From NCBI GenBank assembly GCA_947175055.1, contig CAMWLJ010000025.1, positions 1-41,405 on the forward strand: a DNA stretch of 41,405 nt, read 5' to 3'. Shown one piece after another: positions 8,634 through 17,047 of the stretch. A program made the position numbers and the translations under genes. Source of the stretch: an uncultured Lachnospiraceae bacterium (GTDB lineage Bacteria > Bacillota > Clostridia > Lachnospirales > Lachnospiraceae). Under the pieces are notes generated by a model that was given only the letters and a program-made list of their open reading frames with translations, had not been told where the DNA came from and searched no databases. Each line of letters starts with the position of its first letter. The stretch's first letter is position 1.

Positions 8634-9944
8634 ATGTTCTTGGATCGAAAGAATGGGAGCAAACTGCATAAGGGAAGTGTGCTGGTGGGGTATGACCTGG
8701 GAAACCGCTATTCTCAGATCAGCTATTGTATTTACGGGCAGGAGGATGTAGATACGGTGGCAACTGTGGTGGGGACGAAGCAGTACAATATCCCGACAAT
8801 GTTATGTAAACGTAAAGGGGCGAACCAGTGGTATTACGGCAAGGACGCCCTGAAAAACGAACAGGAAGGCGGAAGTCTGGTCTCCGGTCTTCTTTCCCTG
8901 GTAAGAAAGGGAGAAGAGGTGAAGGTGGAGGAGGAGCTATTCGATCCGATGGCGCTGCTCACACTGTTCATCAAGCGTACCATGACATTGATGAACTTTA
9001 TTGCGCCTGTTGAGAAGATTGACGCGATCATGTTCACGGTGGAAGAACTGGATGACAGGATGGTGGAAGTCTTGACGCTTGTATCGGCGAATCTTGGACT
9101 GAAGACATCTCATATCTATTTCCAGGGGCATACGGAGAGCTTTTATTCTTTTATGCTGCATCAACAGGCGGATCTATGGTATCATCAGGTGCTGGCCTGT
9201 GAACATGATGGCCTGCGGCTGAAGCTGTATCGAATGGAGTGTAATAAGCGCACCACGCCGATCGTCGTCCTGATCGAGGAACAGATCTACGAAACGCTCG
9301 TGATCCCGGAAGAAGCGGAAGAAGAGAAGATCAGGCAGGACGCATACCGCTTGGCGGATGAGAGATTTCTGGGGATATTGCAGGGAATGTGCGAGGGCAG
9401 GTTCATATCGACAGTCTACCTTCTGGGAGACGGCTTCCGGGCCGGATGGCAGGAGCAGTCGCTGCAGTTTCTTTGCCGTAACCGGAGAGTGTTTCAGGGA
9501 AACAATCTTTTCAGCAAAGGCGCCTGCTACGGTCTTCTGGAGAAGTTAGAGCCCAGTGAGGAAGGCAAGAAGCATGTTTTCCTTGGCAGAGATATGCTGA
9601 AGGCTAATATCGGGATGAACGTCATGCGACAGGGCAAGGAGTCCTATTATGCACTTCTGGATGCCGGAGAGAACTGGTATGAGTTATACAGGGAATGCGA
9701 TTTCCTTCTGACAAAGGAGAAGGAATTGTGCTTCGTGATAACGCCTTTGGACGGGAAACATGTGCAGACGAAAGTGATTGCCTTGTCGGAGGGGAACGAG
9801 AACGGAGCGCCCTTTACGAGATATCACATGGAAATGAAGATGAATGCAGCGGATCAGGTGTGCGTCAAGATAACGGATCTGGGATTTGGTGAGTTTTACG
9901 AGGCAAGTGGAAACGTTTGGGAGGAAGCTTTTCAGATATCCTAA
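8634..9944 (+). CDS. DUF5716 family protein, reduced Hsp70-like ATPase fold
   Basis: 436 residues, cytoplasmic. Residues 18-27 (VGYDLGNRYS) look like the phosphate-1 loop of actin/Hsp70-fold ATPases. The segment IMFTVEELDDRMVEV followed by LGLKTSHIYFQGHTESF lines up with the Hsp70 stretch ITVPAYFND..AGL..RIINEPTAAA, and TVYLLGDGFRAGW resembles the adenosine motif (LVGGSTRIP). The phosphate-2 motif (DLGGGT in DnaK) is degenerate here (EHDGLRLKLY). The last 110 or so residues are beta-rich, and VCVKITDLGFGEFYEASG resembles the end of the Hsp70 substrate-binding beta-sandwich. It may therefore be a small divergent Hsp70 or a pseudo-ATPase. It sits between the DUF5717 gene and a TPR-like gene. 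Start ATG 8634 follows a weak GGGTGACGGGCAAGG region. Family assignment is fairly sure; the chaperone role is inference. Confidence 0.82.
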   Translation: MFLDRKNGSKLHKGSVLVGYDLGNRYSQISYCIYGQEDVDTVATVVGTKQYNIPTMLCKRKGANQWYYGKDALKNEQEGGSLVSGLLSLVRKGEEVKVEEELFDPMALLTLFIKRTMTLMNFIAPVEKIDAIMFTVEELDDRMVEVLTLVSANLGLKTSHIYFQGHTESFYSFMLHQQADLWYHQVLACEHDGLRLKLYRMECNKRTTPIVVLIEEQIYETLVIPEEAEEEKIRQDAYRLADERFLGILQGMCEGRFISTVYLLGDGFRAGWQEQSLQFLCRNRRVFQGNNLFSKGACYGLLEKLEPSEEGKKHVFLGRDMLKANIGMNVMRQGKESYYALLDAGENWYELYRECDFLLTKEKELCFVITPLDGKHVQTKVIALSEGNENGAPFTRYHMEMKMNAADQVCVKITDLGFGEFYEASGNVWEEAFQIS

Positions 9945-9963
9945 ATGAGAAGGACGAAAGGAA

Positions 9964-10809
9964 ATGGGACAGATCATATTGGGGACGGGCCGACAAGCCG
10001 TGACACCCTATTTCGTAGAGAAATTTTATATTAATTTATATTCCGTGGAGGAACTGTGCTATCTGTTAGTTGAGAAGGCGGAGATGCTGGATCCGGAGAT
10101 TATGCGCAGGGATCTGGTGCAGTGGCTGGATGAACAGTGCGGTTTAAACCAGCTGGCACATGCGCTGTATTCCCTGATGAATCAGAACGGTTCCACTGCC
10201 GCATTTGCGGGGATCATACTGGAATACGTTAATCTGTATTCTGCGGATGTGGTGGCCAGGACAGAGGAGATCATCAGGAACAATGAGGACTTAAGTCCCA
10301 GTGAGCGCCAGAAATCTAAGGCGGATTATATGCTGCTCAACGGGAGACTCTATGGAGCGTTGAAACAATACCACGCGCTTCTTATGCAGATCCCGGAGAC
10401 AAACAGAACGCTGCTGTCACAGGTCATGCACAATATGGGGGTGGCTTATGCGAAACTGTTTATGTTCCGGCAGGCTGCCGACCGGTTTAAGCAGGCCTAT
10501 GAGACTGACAGCGCCGAAGACAGCCTGGCACTGTATCTGACCTGTGTACGGCTGTACAGTCAGGACAAGGAGTATGTTTCCTTTATCGCAGATCACCCGG
10601 AGTATCACAATGCATCGCTGCGGGTGGAACGGCGCATGGAGCAGGCGACAGGGCAGTTTGAGGCGACGGACGAGAACCGCATGCTTTTTACGCTCCAAGT
10701 GTTTAAGGAGGAAGGAAGCAGTACGGCCGGTAGCGATACCCCCTATTATGAGGAGATCGAGAAGCTGACAGATGCAATGAAAGAGCGCTACAGAGAGTAT
10801 GTTTCATAG
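9964..10809 (+). CDS. TPR-like helical protein of the DUF5717/DUF5716 operon
   Basis: 281 residues, all-helical by eye, without signal peptide or membrane segment. The segment at about residues 120-200 contains TPR-like pairs: LLNGRLYGALKQYHALLMQI, then HNMGVAYAKLFMFRQAADRF and KQAYETDS, which has the usual G-A-F-A spacing of TPR helices, then SLALYLTCVRLYSQDKEY. TPR proteins commonly bind chaperones or build complexes, which would suit its place 19 bp after the Hsp70-like gene. The start has AAAGGAA just upstream. I cannot assign a named family. Confidence 0.8.
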   Translation: MGQIILGTGRQAVTPYFVEKFYINLYSVEELCYLLVEKAEMLDPEIMRRDLVQWLDEQCGLNQLAHALYSLMNQNGSTAAFAGIILEYVNLYSADVVARTEEIIRNNEDLSPSERQKSKADYMLLNGRLYGALKQYHALLMQIPETNRTLLSQVMHNMGVAYAKLFMFRQAADRFKQAYETDSAEDSLALYLTCVRLYSQDKEYVSFIADHPEYHNASLRVERRMEQATGQFEATDENRMLFTLQVFKEEGSSTAGSDTPYYEEIEKLTDAMKERYREYVS

Positions 10810-10863
10810 AGACGGCACCGTGGACTACAGAATAGTTGAAAATTTGGACAGGCGGAAAAAAGA

Positions 10864-12099
10864 ATGGGATGGTTTAGGAATTTAAGAAACAAATTTCATA
10901 AGAAAGATCGAAATGACTTCTATGAGGGCGAGTGGGAAGAAGAGGAGATCGAACATCAGATCGACTATGATAATAAAGAGCAGAGGGATGATTATGTCAA
11001 AAGCTGTCTGGAACGAATGGCAGATGCGACAAAAGAACTGGAGAATCTGACCTATGAATATGATATGGTCACCTCTTATCTGAAGGATATGGAAGAGATC
11101 GATGCGCTTCCGCAGGAGGAGAGCGAACAGCTCAAAGAATGTGCCAGACGGGTGGCTGATCTGCAGAGCAGCAGGGCGGATTACATGGAACGGCCGCGCC
11201 GGATCAGCGAAGAGAATTACCGACTTATGGAGCGGATAGCCGATGAGGTGGAAGAAGGATATGAGAAGCTGAGCGAGACAGAGGAATACCAGAACCTGAT
11301 CAGACAGGATCTGGGACGTCTGGATGGAGAGAGACATGCCTATGCGTATCGCAGGAATGAAGTGATGGGTGTGATAGCGGACACAAGAGGGATGGCAGTG
11401 ATCTGCGTCGTGGCGTTGGGCCTTTGCGTATTACTCCTGCTGCTTCTGCAGTTTTTCCTGGAGATGGATACGGGAGTCGGATATCTGCTGACAGCGGCGG
11501 CGGCCGCCATAGCGATCACGGTGATCTATGTGAAGCATCTGGATGCAAGACAGGAACTGCGCCGAGTGGAGAACGGGATCAATAAGATCATTCTCCTGCA
11601 GAACAAGGTGAAGATCCGCTATGTCAATAATACGAACCTGTTAGAATATCTGCAACTGAAATACGGGGTAGGCAGTGCGAAGGAATTGATGGATCTGTGG
11701 GAGAATTACCAGGTGGAACGGGCAGAGCGGGAAAACCTCAGGAAAGCGGAGCGCGATCTGGATTATAACGAGCGGGAACTGCTGCAGATGCTGAAGTGTT
11801 ATCAGATCAAGGATCCGGCCATATGGCTGCACCAGACGGAGGCTATTCTGGACCGGAAGGAGATGGTGGAGATCCGTCATAATCTGATCGTCAGGAGACA
11901 GTCCCTGCGCCGCCGGATGGATTATAATAAGGAAGTGGTGGCCGGCGGTTCCCAGCAGGAGATCAAGGAGCTGGTGGAGAAGTATCCGCAGTATGCAAAG
12001 GAGATCATGCAGGCAGTAGAAGAATATGAAAATAAATATTCCGGGAAGAGGAAGCAGGAAGATACAAAGAAACAGAACAGGGAGGAGCGTATAAAATGA
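10864..12099 (+). CDS. coiled-coil protein with central membrane hairpin
   Basis: 411 residues. Residues 1-170 are strongly acidic/basic and heptad-like (coiled coil). A hydrophobic pair of helices follows at about 177-198 (MAVICVVALGLCVLLLLLLQ) and 205-222 (VGYLLTAAAAAIAITVIYV), then a second coiled coil from about 225 to 400. Both soluble halves would be on the same, probably cytoplasmic, side. It is the only membrane protein of the four-gene cluster and could anchor the DUF5717/Hsp70-like/TPR complex. It overlaps purB by four bases (ATGA), so translation is probably coupled. No named family is recognised. Confidence 0.8.
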   Translation: MGWFRNLRNKFHKKDRNDFYEGEWEEEEIEHQIDYDNKEQRDDYVKSCLERMADATKELENLTYEYDMVTSYLKDMEEIDALPQEESEQLKECARRVADLQSSRADYMERPRRISEENYRLMERIADEVEEGYEKLSETEEYQNLIRQDLGRLDGERHAYAYRRNEVMGVIADTRGMAVICVVALGLCVLLLLLLQFFLEMDTGVGYLLTAAAAAIAITVIYVKHLDARQELRRVENGINKIILLQNKVKIRYVNNTNLLEYLQLKYGVGSAKELMDLWENYQVERAERENLRKAERDLDYNERELLQMLKCYQIKDPAIWLHQTEAILDRKEMVEIRHNLIVRRQSLRRRMDYNKEVVAGGSQQEIKELVEKYPQYAKEIMQAVEEYENKYSGKRKQEDTKKQNREERIK

Positions 12100-13547
12100 A
12101 CACAGACAGATATGTAAGCCCGTTATCGGAGCGGTATGCCAGTAAGGAGATGCAGTATATCTTTTCGCCGGATATGAAATTCCGGACGTGGAGGAAGCTG
12201 TGGATCGCGCTGGCAGAGACAGAGATGGAGTTGGGACTTTGCCAGAACGGGCAGCCGGTCATCACGAAAGAGCAGATTGACGAACTGAAGGCTCATGCGG
12301 AGGATATCAATTACGATGTGGCGAAAGCCCGGGAGAAGGAAGTGCGGCATGATGTGATGAGTCATGTCTATGCGTATGGACAGCAGTGTCCGAAGGCGGC
12401 AGGCATCATCCATCTGGGGGCTACTTCCTGTTATGTGGGGGACAATACGGATATCATCGTGATGACGCAGGCTCTGCGCCTGGTGAAGAAGAAGCTGGTG
12501 AATGTGATCGCTAAGCTTGCGAAGTTCGCGCAGGAATATAAGGAGCTGCCGACCCTGGCCTTTACGCATTTCCAGCCGGCGCAGCCTACGACGGTGGGCA
12601 AGCGGGCGACTCTCTGGGCGCAGGAGTTCTGTCTGGACCTGGAGGATCTTGATTATGTGCTCTCGACGATGAAGCTGTTGGGTTCTAAGGGCACTACAGG
12701 AACGCAGGCATCTTTCCTGGAGTTGTTCGATGGAGATCAGGAGACCATCGACAAGATCGATCCCATGATCGCGGCGAAGATGGGATTCGAGAAATGCTAT
12801 CCGGTCTCGGGGCAGACCTATTCCCGCAAGGTGGACACGAGGGTGTGCAATGTGTTGGCCGGGATCGCGGCGTCGGCACATAAGTTGTCCAATGATATCA
12901 GGCTGCTGCAGCATTTAAAAGAGGTGGAGGAGCCTTTCGAGAAGAGCCAGATCGGATCTTCAGCCATGGCCTACAAGCGAAATCCGATGCGGAGTGAACG
13001 GATCGCGTCCTTGTCCAGGTATGTGATGGTTGATGCACTGAATCCGGCTATCACCTCGGCGACCCAATGGTTTGAGCGGACACTGGACGATTCCGCCAAT
13101 AAGAGACTTTCGATTCCGGAAGCTTTTCTGGCAGTTGACGGGATCCTGGATCTGTGCCTGAATGTGGTGGACGGACTGGTAGTGTATGATAAGGTGATCA
13201 CGAAGCGGCTCATGAGCGAGCTGCCTTTCATGGCCACGGAGAATATTATGATGGATGCGGTGAAGTCAGGCGGCAACAGGCAGGAGCTGCATGAGCGGAT
13301 CAGGGAGCTGTCCATGGAGGCAGGCGCCCATGTGAAGCGGGACGGGAAGGAGAACGACTTGCTTAAGCTGATTGCTGCCGATCCTGCGTTCAATCTGTCG
13401 GAGGAGGCGCTTTGGGAGACGATGGATCCGAAGAAGTATGTAGGGCGTGCGCCGCTGCAGGTGGAGAAGTTCCTCACGGAGGTTGTAAATCCGATTCTGG
13501 AGGAGAATAAAGAGCTGCTTGGCGTGACGGCGGAGATCAACGTGTAG
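12096..13547 (+). CDS. purB: adenylosuccinate lyase
   Basis: 483 residues, full length for the clostridial type. It cleaves SAICAR to AICAR plus fumarate and adenylosuccinate to AMP plus fumarate in purine synthesis. The fumarase/aspartase superfamily signature SSAMAYKRNPMRSE is at about residues 288-301. The conserved regions TSCYVGDNTD and THFQPAQPTT (with a conserved His) are present. GGAGG lies eight bases before the ATG. The start overlaps the preceding coiled-coil gene by four bases, so it belongs to that transcript although its metabolism seems unrelated. purA, which makes its substrate adenylosuccinate, is elsewhere in the window at 34311. Confidence 0.97.
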   Translation: MNTDRYVSPLSERYASKEMQYIFSPDMKFRTWRKLWIALAETEMELGLCQNGQPVITKEQIDELKAHAEDINYDVAKAREKEVRHDVMSHVYAYGQQCPKAAGIIHLGATSCYVGDNTDIIVMTQALRLVKKKLVNVIAKLAKFAQEYKELPTLAFTHFQPAQPTTVGKRATLWAQEFCLDLEDLDYVLSTMKLLGSKGTTGTQASFLELFDGDQETIDKIDPMIAAKMGFEKCYPVSGQTYSRKVDTRVCNVLAGIAASAHKLSNDIRLLQHLKEVEEPFEKSQIGSSAMAYKRNPMRSERIASLSRYVMVDALNPAITSATQWFERTLDDSANKRLSIPEAFLAVDGILDLCLNVVDGLVVYDKVITKRLMSELPFMATENIMMDAVKSGGNRQELHERIRELSMEAGAHVKRDGKENDLLKLIAADPAFNLSEEALWETMDPKKYVGRAPLQVEKFLTEVVNPILEENKELLGVTAEINV

Positions 13548-13593
13548 GATGCATGGGAAATAGATATTTCCAGAAGAAAAGTAGGTGCAGGTA

Positions 13594-14712
13594 TTGCAAA
13601 AGAGGGATGCATGGGGCAAGTACATATGGATAGCAATCGTTGTGGCAGCACTGTGTGTCGGACTGAAAATGCCTGCGGCGGCTAAGGAAGAAACAGTGCA
13701 GACAGCGGATGGGGACCGCCAGGTATTGGCGGCGTATGAGGAGTACCGGGAGCGGTTGAACAAGATCATGCACCGGTCAGAGATCGCAGGCAGCGGTTTT
13801 TCGGTGATCGAGGATCAGATCTTTCCGTTGGAGACGGAATGCTATGGGGAGATTTTGCTGGTGCCGGCAATGGAGGAGCAGTATCGGCGGCTGGCGCTGT
13901 TCTTTACAAAGGAAGACGGGACGGTGGTATACCGGACCGATCAGCTTCATGCCAACAGCCGGAATGTGGGAATGTTGGAACAGCCGGTCGTGGAGATCGG
14001 GGCCGTCTCGTTTCAGGACCTGAACCGGGACGGGCTGATGGATATCGTGCTGATCGTCACCTGCCGAAACAGGACAGGAGTGTATGCCGGCAGGGAGTAC
14101 AAGGTCGGAGATGTGCTTTTTCAAGGGGAAAAGGGGTTCTACCGGGATTACCGGATCTCGGATAAGATCAATCGTTTCGGGATGAATAAGAGTGCGGAGA
14201 GCATCATTGCCTATGTCCGGGACGGGCGTTCCGCGGAGTTCCTTTATACGGCGTCCACGAAGGCGGAACTGCTGCGCAGCGGTTTTGTCATCACGAAGGA
14301 GCAGGATTATTTCAGGCAGTTTGAGAAGCTGGGATATCTGGAGGTAATGCCGGGAAGTTATACGATCGCAGAGTTTTCGGTCTTTATGATCTATCTGGTG
14401 GATGAGCAGGGGAACATCGTGTGGAGTTTCCAGCCCATGGGTGACTACGATAATCTGTATGCGCTTAAGGGGATCACCTGCCGGGATATTGACGGGGACG
14501 GGATGAAAGATCTTTTGGTATTTGCCCGATACAGCTATGAGGGCAGTGTGGACGAGGTGGTGATCGAGAGTGATTATCAGATCTACTACCAGCGGACCAG
14601 CGGTTTTGAGACGGATACGGAAGTGAAGAAGAAAGTTCACTGCACCGAAGAGGATACGGTCGCGGAGCTTGTAGACAGGGCGAGAGCCTATTGGGGGTGG
14701 AGTCCGGAATGA
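13594..14712 (+). CDS. exported protein with FG-GAP/VCBS-like DxDxDG motifs
   Basis: 372 residues from a TTG at 13594, which has AGTAGGTG six bases upstream; a GTG at 13585 is in frame but poorly placed. Residues 8-30 form an N-terminal signal or anchor (YIWIAIVVAALCVGL), with a likely cleavage after MPAAA. The mature part is about 340 residues with two calcium-loop-like motifs, DLNRDGLMDIVLI and DIDGDGMKDLLVF, each followed by a beta strand as in FG-GAP/VCBS repeats. It would lie on the outer face of the membrane and may bind a ligand or Ca2+. It overlaps the response regulator gene by four bases (ATGA), so it probably works with this two-component system as an external sensor or regulated factor. 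Confidence 0.82.
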   Translation: MQKRDAWGKYIWIAIVVAALCVGLKMPAAAKEETVQTADGDRQVLAAYEEYRERLNKIMHRSEIAGSGFSVIEDQIFPLETECYGEILLVPAMEEQYRRLALFFTKEDGTVVYRTDQLHANSRNVGMLEQPVVEIGAVSFQDLNRDGLMDIVLIVTCRNRTGVYAGREYKVGDVLFQGEKGFYRDYRISDKINRFGMNKSAESIIAYVRDGRSAEFLYTASTKAELLRSGFVITKEQDYFRQFEKLGYLEVMPGSYTIAEFSVFMIYLVDEQGNIVWSFQPMGDYDNLYALKGITCRDIDGDGMKDLLVFARYSYEGSVDEVVIESDYQIYYQRTSGFETDTEVKKKVHCTEEDTVAELVDRARAYWGWSPE

Positions 14713-15362
14713 TCAAAATATTGATAGTGGATGATGAACAGCCGATCTGCGATCTGATCGATATGAATCTGTCGGCGGCAGGGTATGCCTGTGTGGCGGT
14801 GCAGGACGGGCTGGCGGCCATAGAGGCGGTGGAGAAGAATACGTTCGATCTGGTTCTTCTGGATATCATGCTGCCGGGGGCGGACGGTTACGATGTAATG
14901 GAATATATCAGACCCTTTAAAGTGCCGGTGATCTTCATCTCGGCGAAACATGAGGTGAAGGACCGGGTGAAGGGGCTTAAGCTGGGGGCGGATGATTATC
15001 TGATCAAACCCTTTGATGTGACAGAACTGCTGGCCAGAGTGGAGGCGGTCCTGCGCAGGTACAACAAGACGGATAAGGTGATCACACTGGGTGATGTGGA
15101 AATCGACGTGGAGGCGAGAAGGGTGAAGCGGGGTGGTAGTCCGGTTTCCCTGACCAGCAAGGAATTCGACCTGATGCTGCTTTTCGTGGAGAACCGGAAC
15201 GTGGCGCTTTTCCGGGAGAATCTGTATGAAAGGGTCTGGGATGACGAGTATTTCGCTAACAGCAGGACACTGGATCTTCATGTACAGCGGCTGAGGAGGA
15301 AATTGGGCTGGGAGAAGAATCTGGTGGCGGTGTATAAGGTAGGATATCGGCTGGAACTGTAG
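14709..15362 (+). CDS. OmpR/PhoB-family response regulator
   Basis: 217 residues. Receiver domain at 1-115: acidic pair DD8-9, phosphoacceptor Asp52 in LVLLDIMLPGADG, the switch residue in VIFISA, and Lys in LIKPFD. Winged-helix DNA-binding domain at about 128-217, with TLDLHVQRLRRKLG as the recognition helix region. Start at 14709 follows GTGGAG at proper spacing and overlaps the preceding stop codon. Its kinase is the next gene. OmpR-family regulators bind direct repeats of about 10-11 bp, and an array of six such repeats stands at 17871-17936, downstream in the same locus. Confidence 0.95.
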   Translation: MIKILIVDDEQPICDLIDMNLSAAGYACVAVQDGLAAIEAVEKNTFDLVLLDIMLPGADGYDVMEYIRPFKVPVIFISAKHEVKDRVKGLKLGADDYLIKPFDVTELLARVEAVLRRYNKTDKVITLGDVEIDVEARRVKRGGSPVSLTSKEFDLMLLFVENRNVALFRENLYERVWDDEYFANSRTLDLHVQRLRRKLGWEKNLVAVYKVGYRLEL

Positions 15363-15421
15363 TACAGTAGTCTGGCGGTAGTCGATCTTGAAGGACTATG
15401 GGAAGGATATGGACATAGACA

Positions 15422-17047
15422 ATGAAATTTTCCCGGAAGTTGTTGCTTTGGACGACGATCATCATAGCGATCACGCTGGGGTTAAGCGGATTCTATTTTG
15501 TAAACTATGTGTTTCGCACTTCACTGGAGCGGGAAGTCGGCCAGGCGCTTGATGAGAACAGTATACTGCGGTTTGCCTTTCAGACGGCGGCCTTAAATGT
15601 GCCGTTGAAATATGACCTGCTGCAGGACGGGTCCGTGGAGCAGATCGCCTCTAATCTGGAGACCAGCGGACAGGGAAGCGGCCGTCTGCTGCGGCTTTCC
15701 GATGAGGAGAAGAAGGTGCTCTATGCCAGCGACGGTTTTGAGGTAGACGACGCCTTGCTGGAGCAGACGGAGGAGAACAGATATGCCTACCGTGTGATCC
15801 GACAGGGAGAGCGCTATTATGCCCAGACGGCCAGCAGTGTCAACGCATTGGGCAGGGTCCTGTATTTGGAGACGCTCAGGGATGTATCCCAGGTATTTGC
15901 GGAGAGGGAGATGGGATTTACGGTATACCGCAGACTGACGGTGCTGATGCTGGTGCTGGGGATCGCGATCATGCACTTTATCGCGTCAAGGCTGACGAAA
16001 CCGATCCGACTTTTGATGAAGGCGACGAAAGAGATGGCGGCGGGAGATTACGGATACCGGGCTGAGCAGGTCAGCAGCGATGAGCTGGGGCAGCTGACAC
16101 AGGATTTCAACCATATGTCGGAGGCGCTGGAGAAGACCATCGGCCAGCTGGAGGAAGAGGTACAGTCCAGGGAGGAGTTTGTGGGGGCTTTTGCCCATGA
16201 GCTTAAGACACCGCTGACTTCCATTATCGGATATGCGGATATGCTGCGCTCCCGGAAGCTGGATGAAGAGAAAAGTTTCCGCTCAGCCAATTATATCTAT
16301 ACGGAGGGCAAACGTCTGGAGACCATGTCGCTGCGGCTGTTGGACATCATGGTGACGAAGAAGGAAGGAGCCAGGCTGCAGAAGATATCGACAGAGACGC
16401 TGTTCGAGTATCTGCAGAGTCTGTTTCTGCCCAAGGAGGAAATGGACTTCCGGTTTTCCTATGAGCAGGCCGTGGTGACGGCGGATACCGGCCTGATCCA
16501 GACGGTGCTGGTGAATCTGATCGACAATGCCTGCAAGGCCTCGGAGCCTGGCAGCAGGATCGAGGTGGAAGGACATGTGTTGGAGATGCCTCCTGTAGGA
16601 TGGGAACAGGCGGATAATGGGAAAGCAGAGAAACAGGATAGAAGCAAAGCGGAAGGCAGGAGAATAGAAAAGCAGGATAAACTGGCCGCAGAAGGCGGGA
16701 AGGCAGAGAAGGCGGATAAAGGGAAAAAAGAAAAGGGAAGAGCAGAACAGGAAAAGAAGGAGAGGGAAAAAGCCGGGATGACGGGATATTGGTTCAGCGT
16801 ACGGGACTATGGCATCGGAATTCCGGAGGAAGAGATATCCAAAGTCACGCAGGCTTTCTATATGGTGGATAAATCCAGGGCGCGCAGCAGAAACGGTGCC
16901 GGTCTGGGGTTGGCGCTTTGTGCGGAGATACTGGCACTTCATGGGAGCCGGCTTAAGATTGAGAGCGTACCGGGACAGGGAACGACGGTAGGCTTCCTTT
17001 TGTGGGAAGAGAGAAGGGAGGCTCAGCATGAAGAAACCTGTTGTTAG
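15422..17047 (+). CDS. sensor histidine kinase with charged insert in ATPase domain
   Basis: 541 residues. TM1 at about 7-25, an extracellular domain to about 165, TM2 at about 168-188, a HAMP segment with RLTKPIRLL to about 240, and HisKA with phosphoacceptor His259 in FAHELKTPLTSIIGY. The HATPase domain has the N box with Asn369 (NLIDNACKAS), the G1 box DYGIGIP and the G2 box GAGLGLAL. Between N and G1, at about residues 393-455 (16600-16785), lies a Lys/Glu/Ala-rich insert with repeated KAEKQD-like units, absent from ordinary kinases. It overlaps the next gene by 20 bases. It should phosphorylate the response regulator at 14709. The presence of an extracellular domain plus two accessory extracytoplasmic proteins suggests envelope sensing. 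Confidence 0.93.
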   Translation: MKFSRKLLLWTTIIIAITLGLSGFYFVNYVFRTSLEREVGQALDENSILRFAFQTAALNVPLKYDLLQDGSVEQIASNLETSGQGSGRLLRLSDEEKKVLYASDGFEVDDALLEQTEENRYAYRVIRQGERYYAQTASSVNALGRVLYLETLRDVSQVFAEREMGFTVYRRLTVLMLVLGIAIMHFIASRLTKPIRLLMKATKEMAAGDYGYRAEQVSSDELGQLTQDFNHMSEALEKTIGQLEEEVQSREEFVGAFAHELKTPLTSIIGYADMLRSRKLDEEKSFRSANYIYTEGKRLETMSLRLLDIMVTKKEGARLQKISTETLFEYLQSLFLPKEEMDFRFSYEQAVVTADTGLIQTVLVNLIDNACKASEPGSRIEVEGHVLEMPPVGWEQADNGKAEKQDRSKAEGRRIEKQDKLAAEGGKAEKADKGKKEKGRAEQEKKEREKAGMTGYWFSVRDYGIGIPEEEISKVTQAFYMVDKSRARSRNGAGLGLALCAEILALHGSRLKIESVPGQGTTVGFLLWEERREAQHEETCC

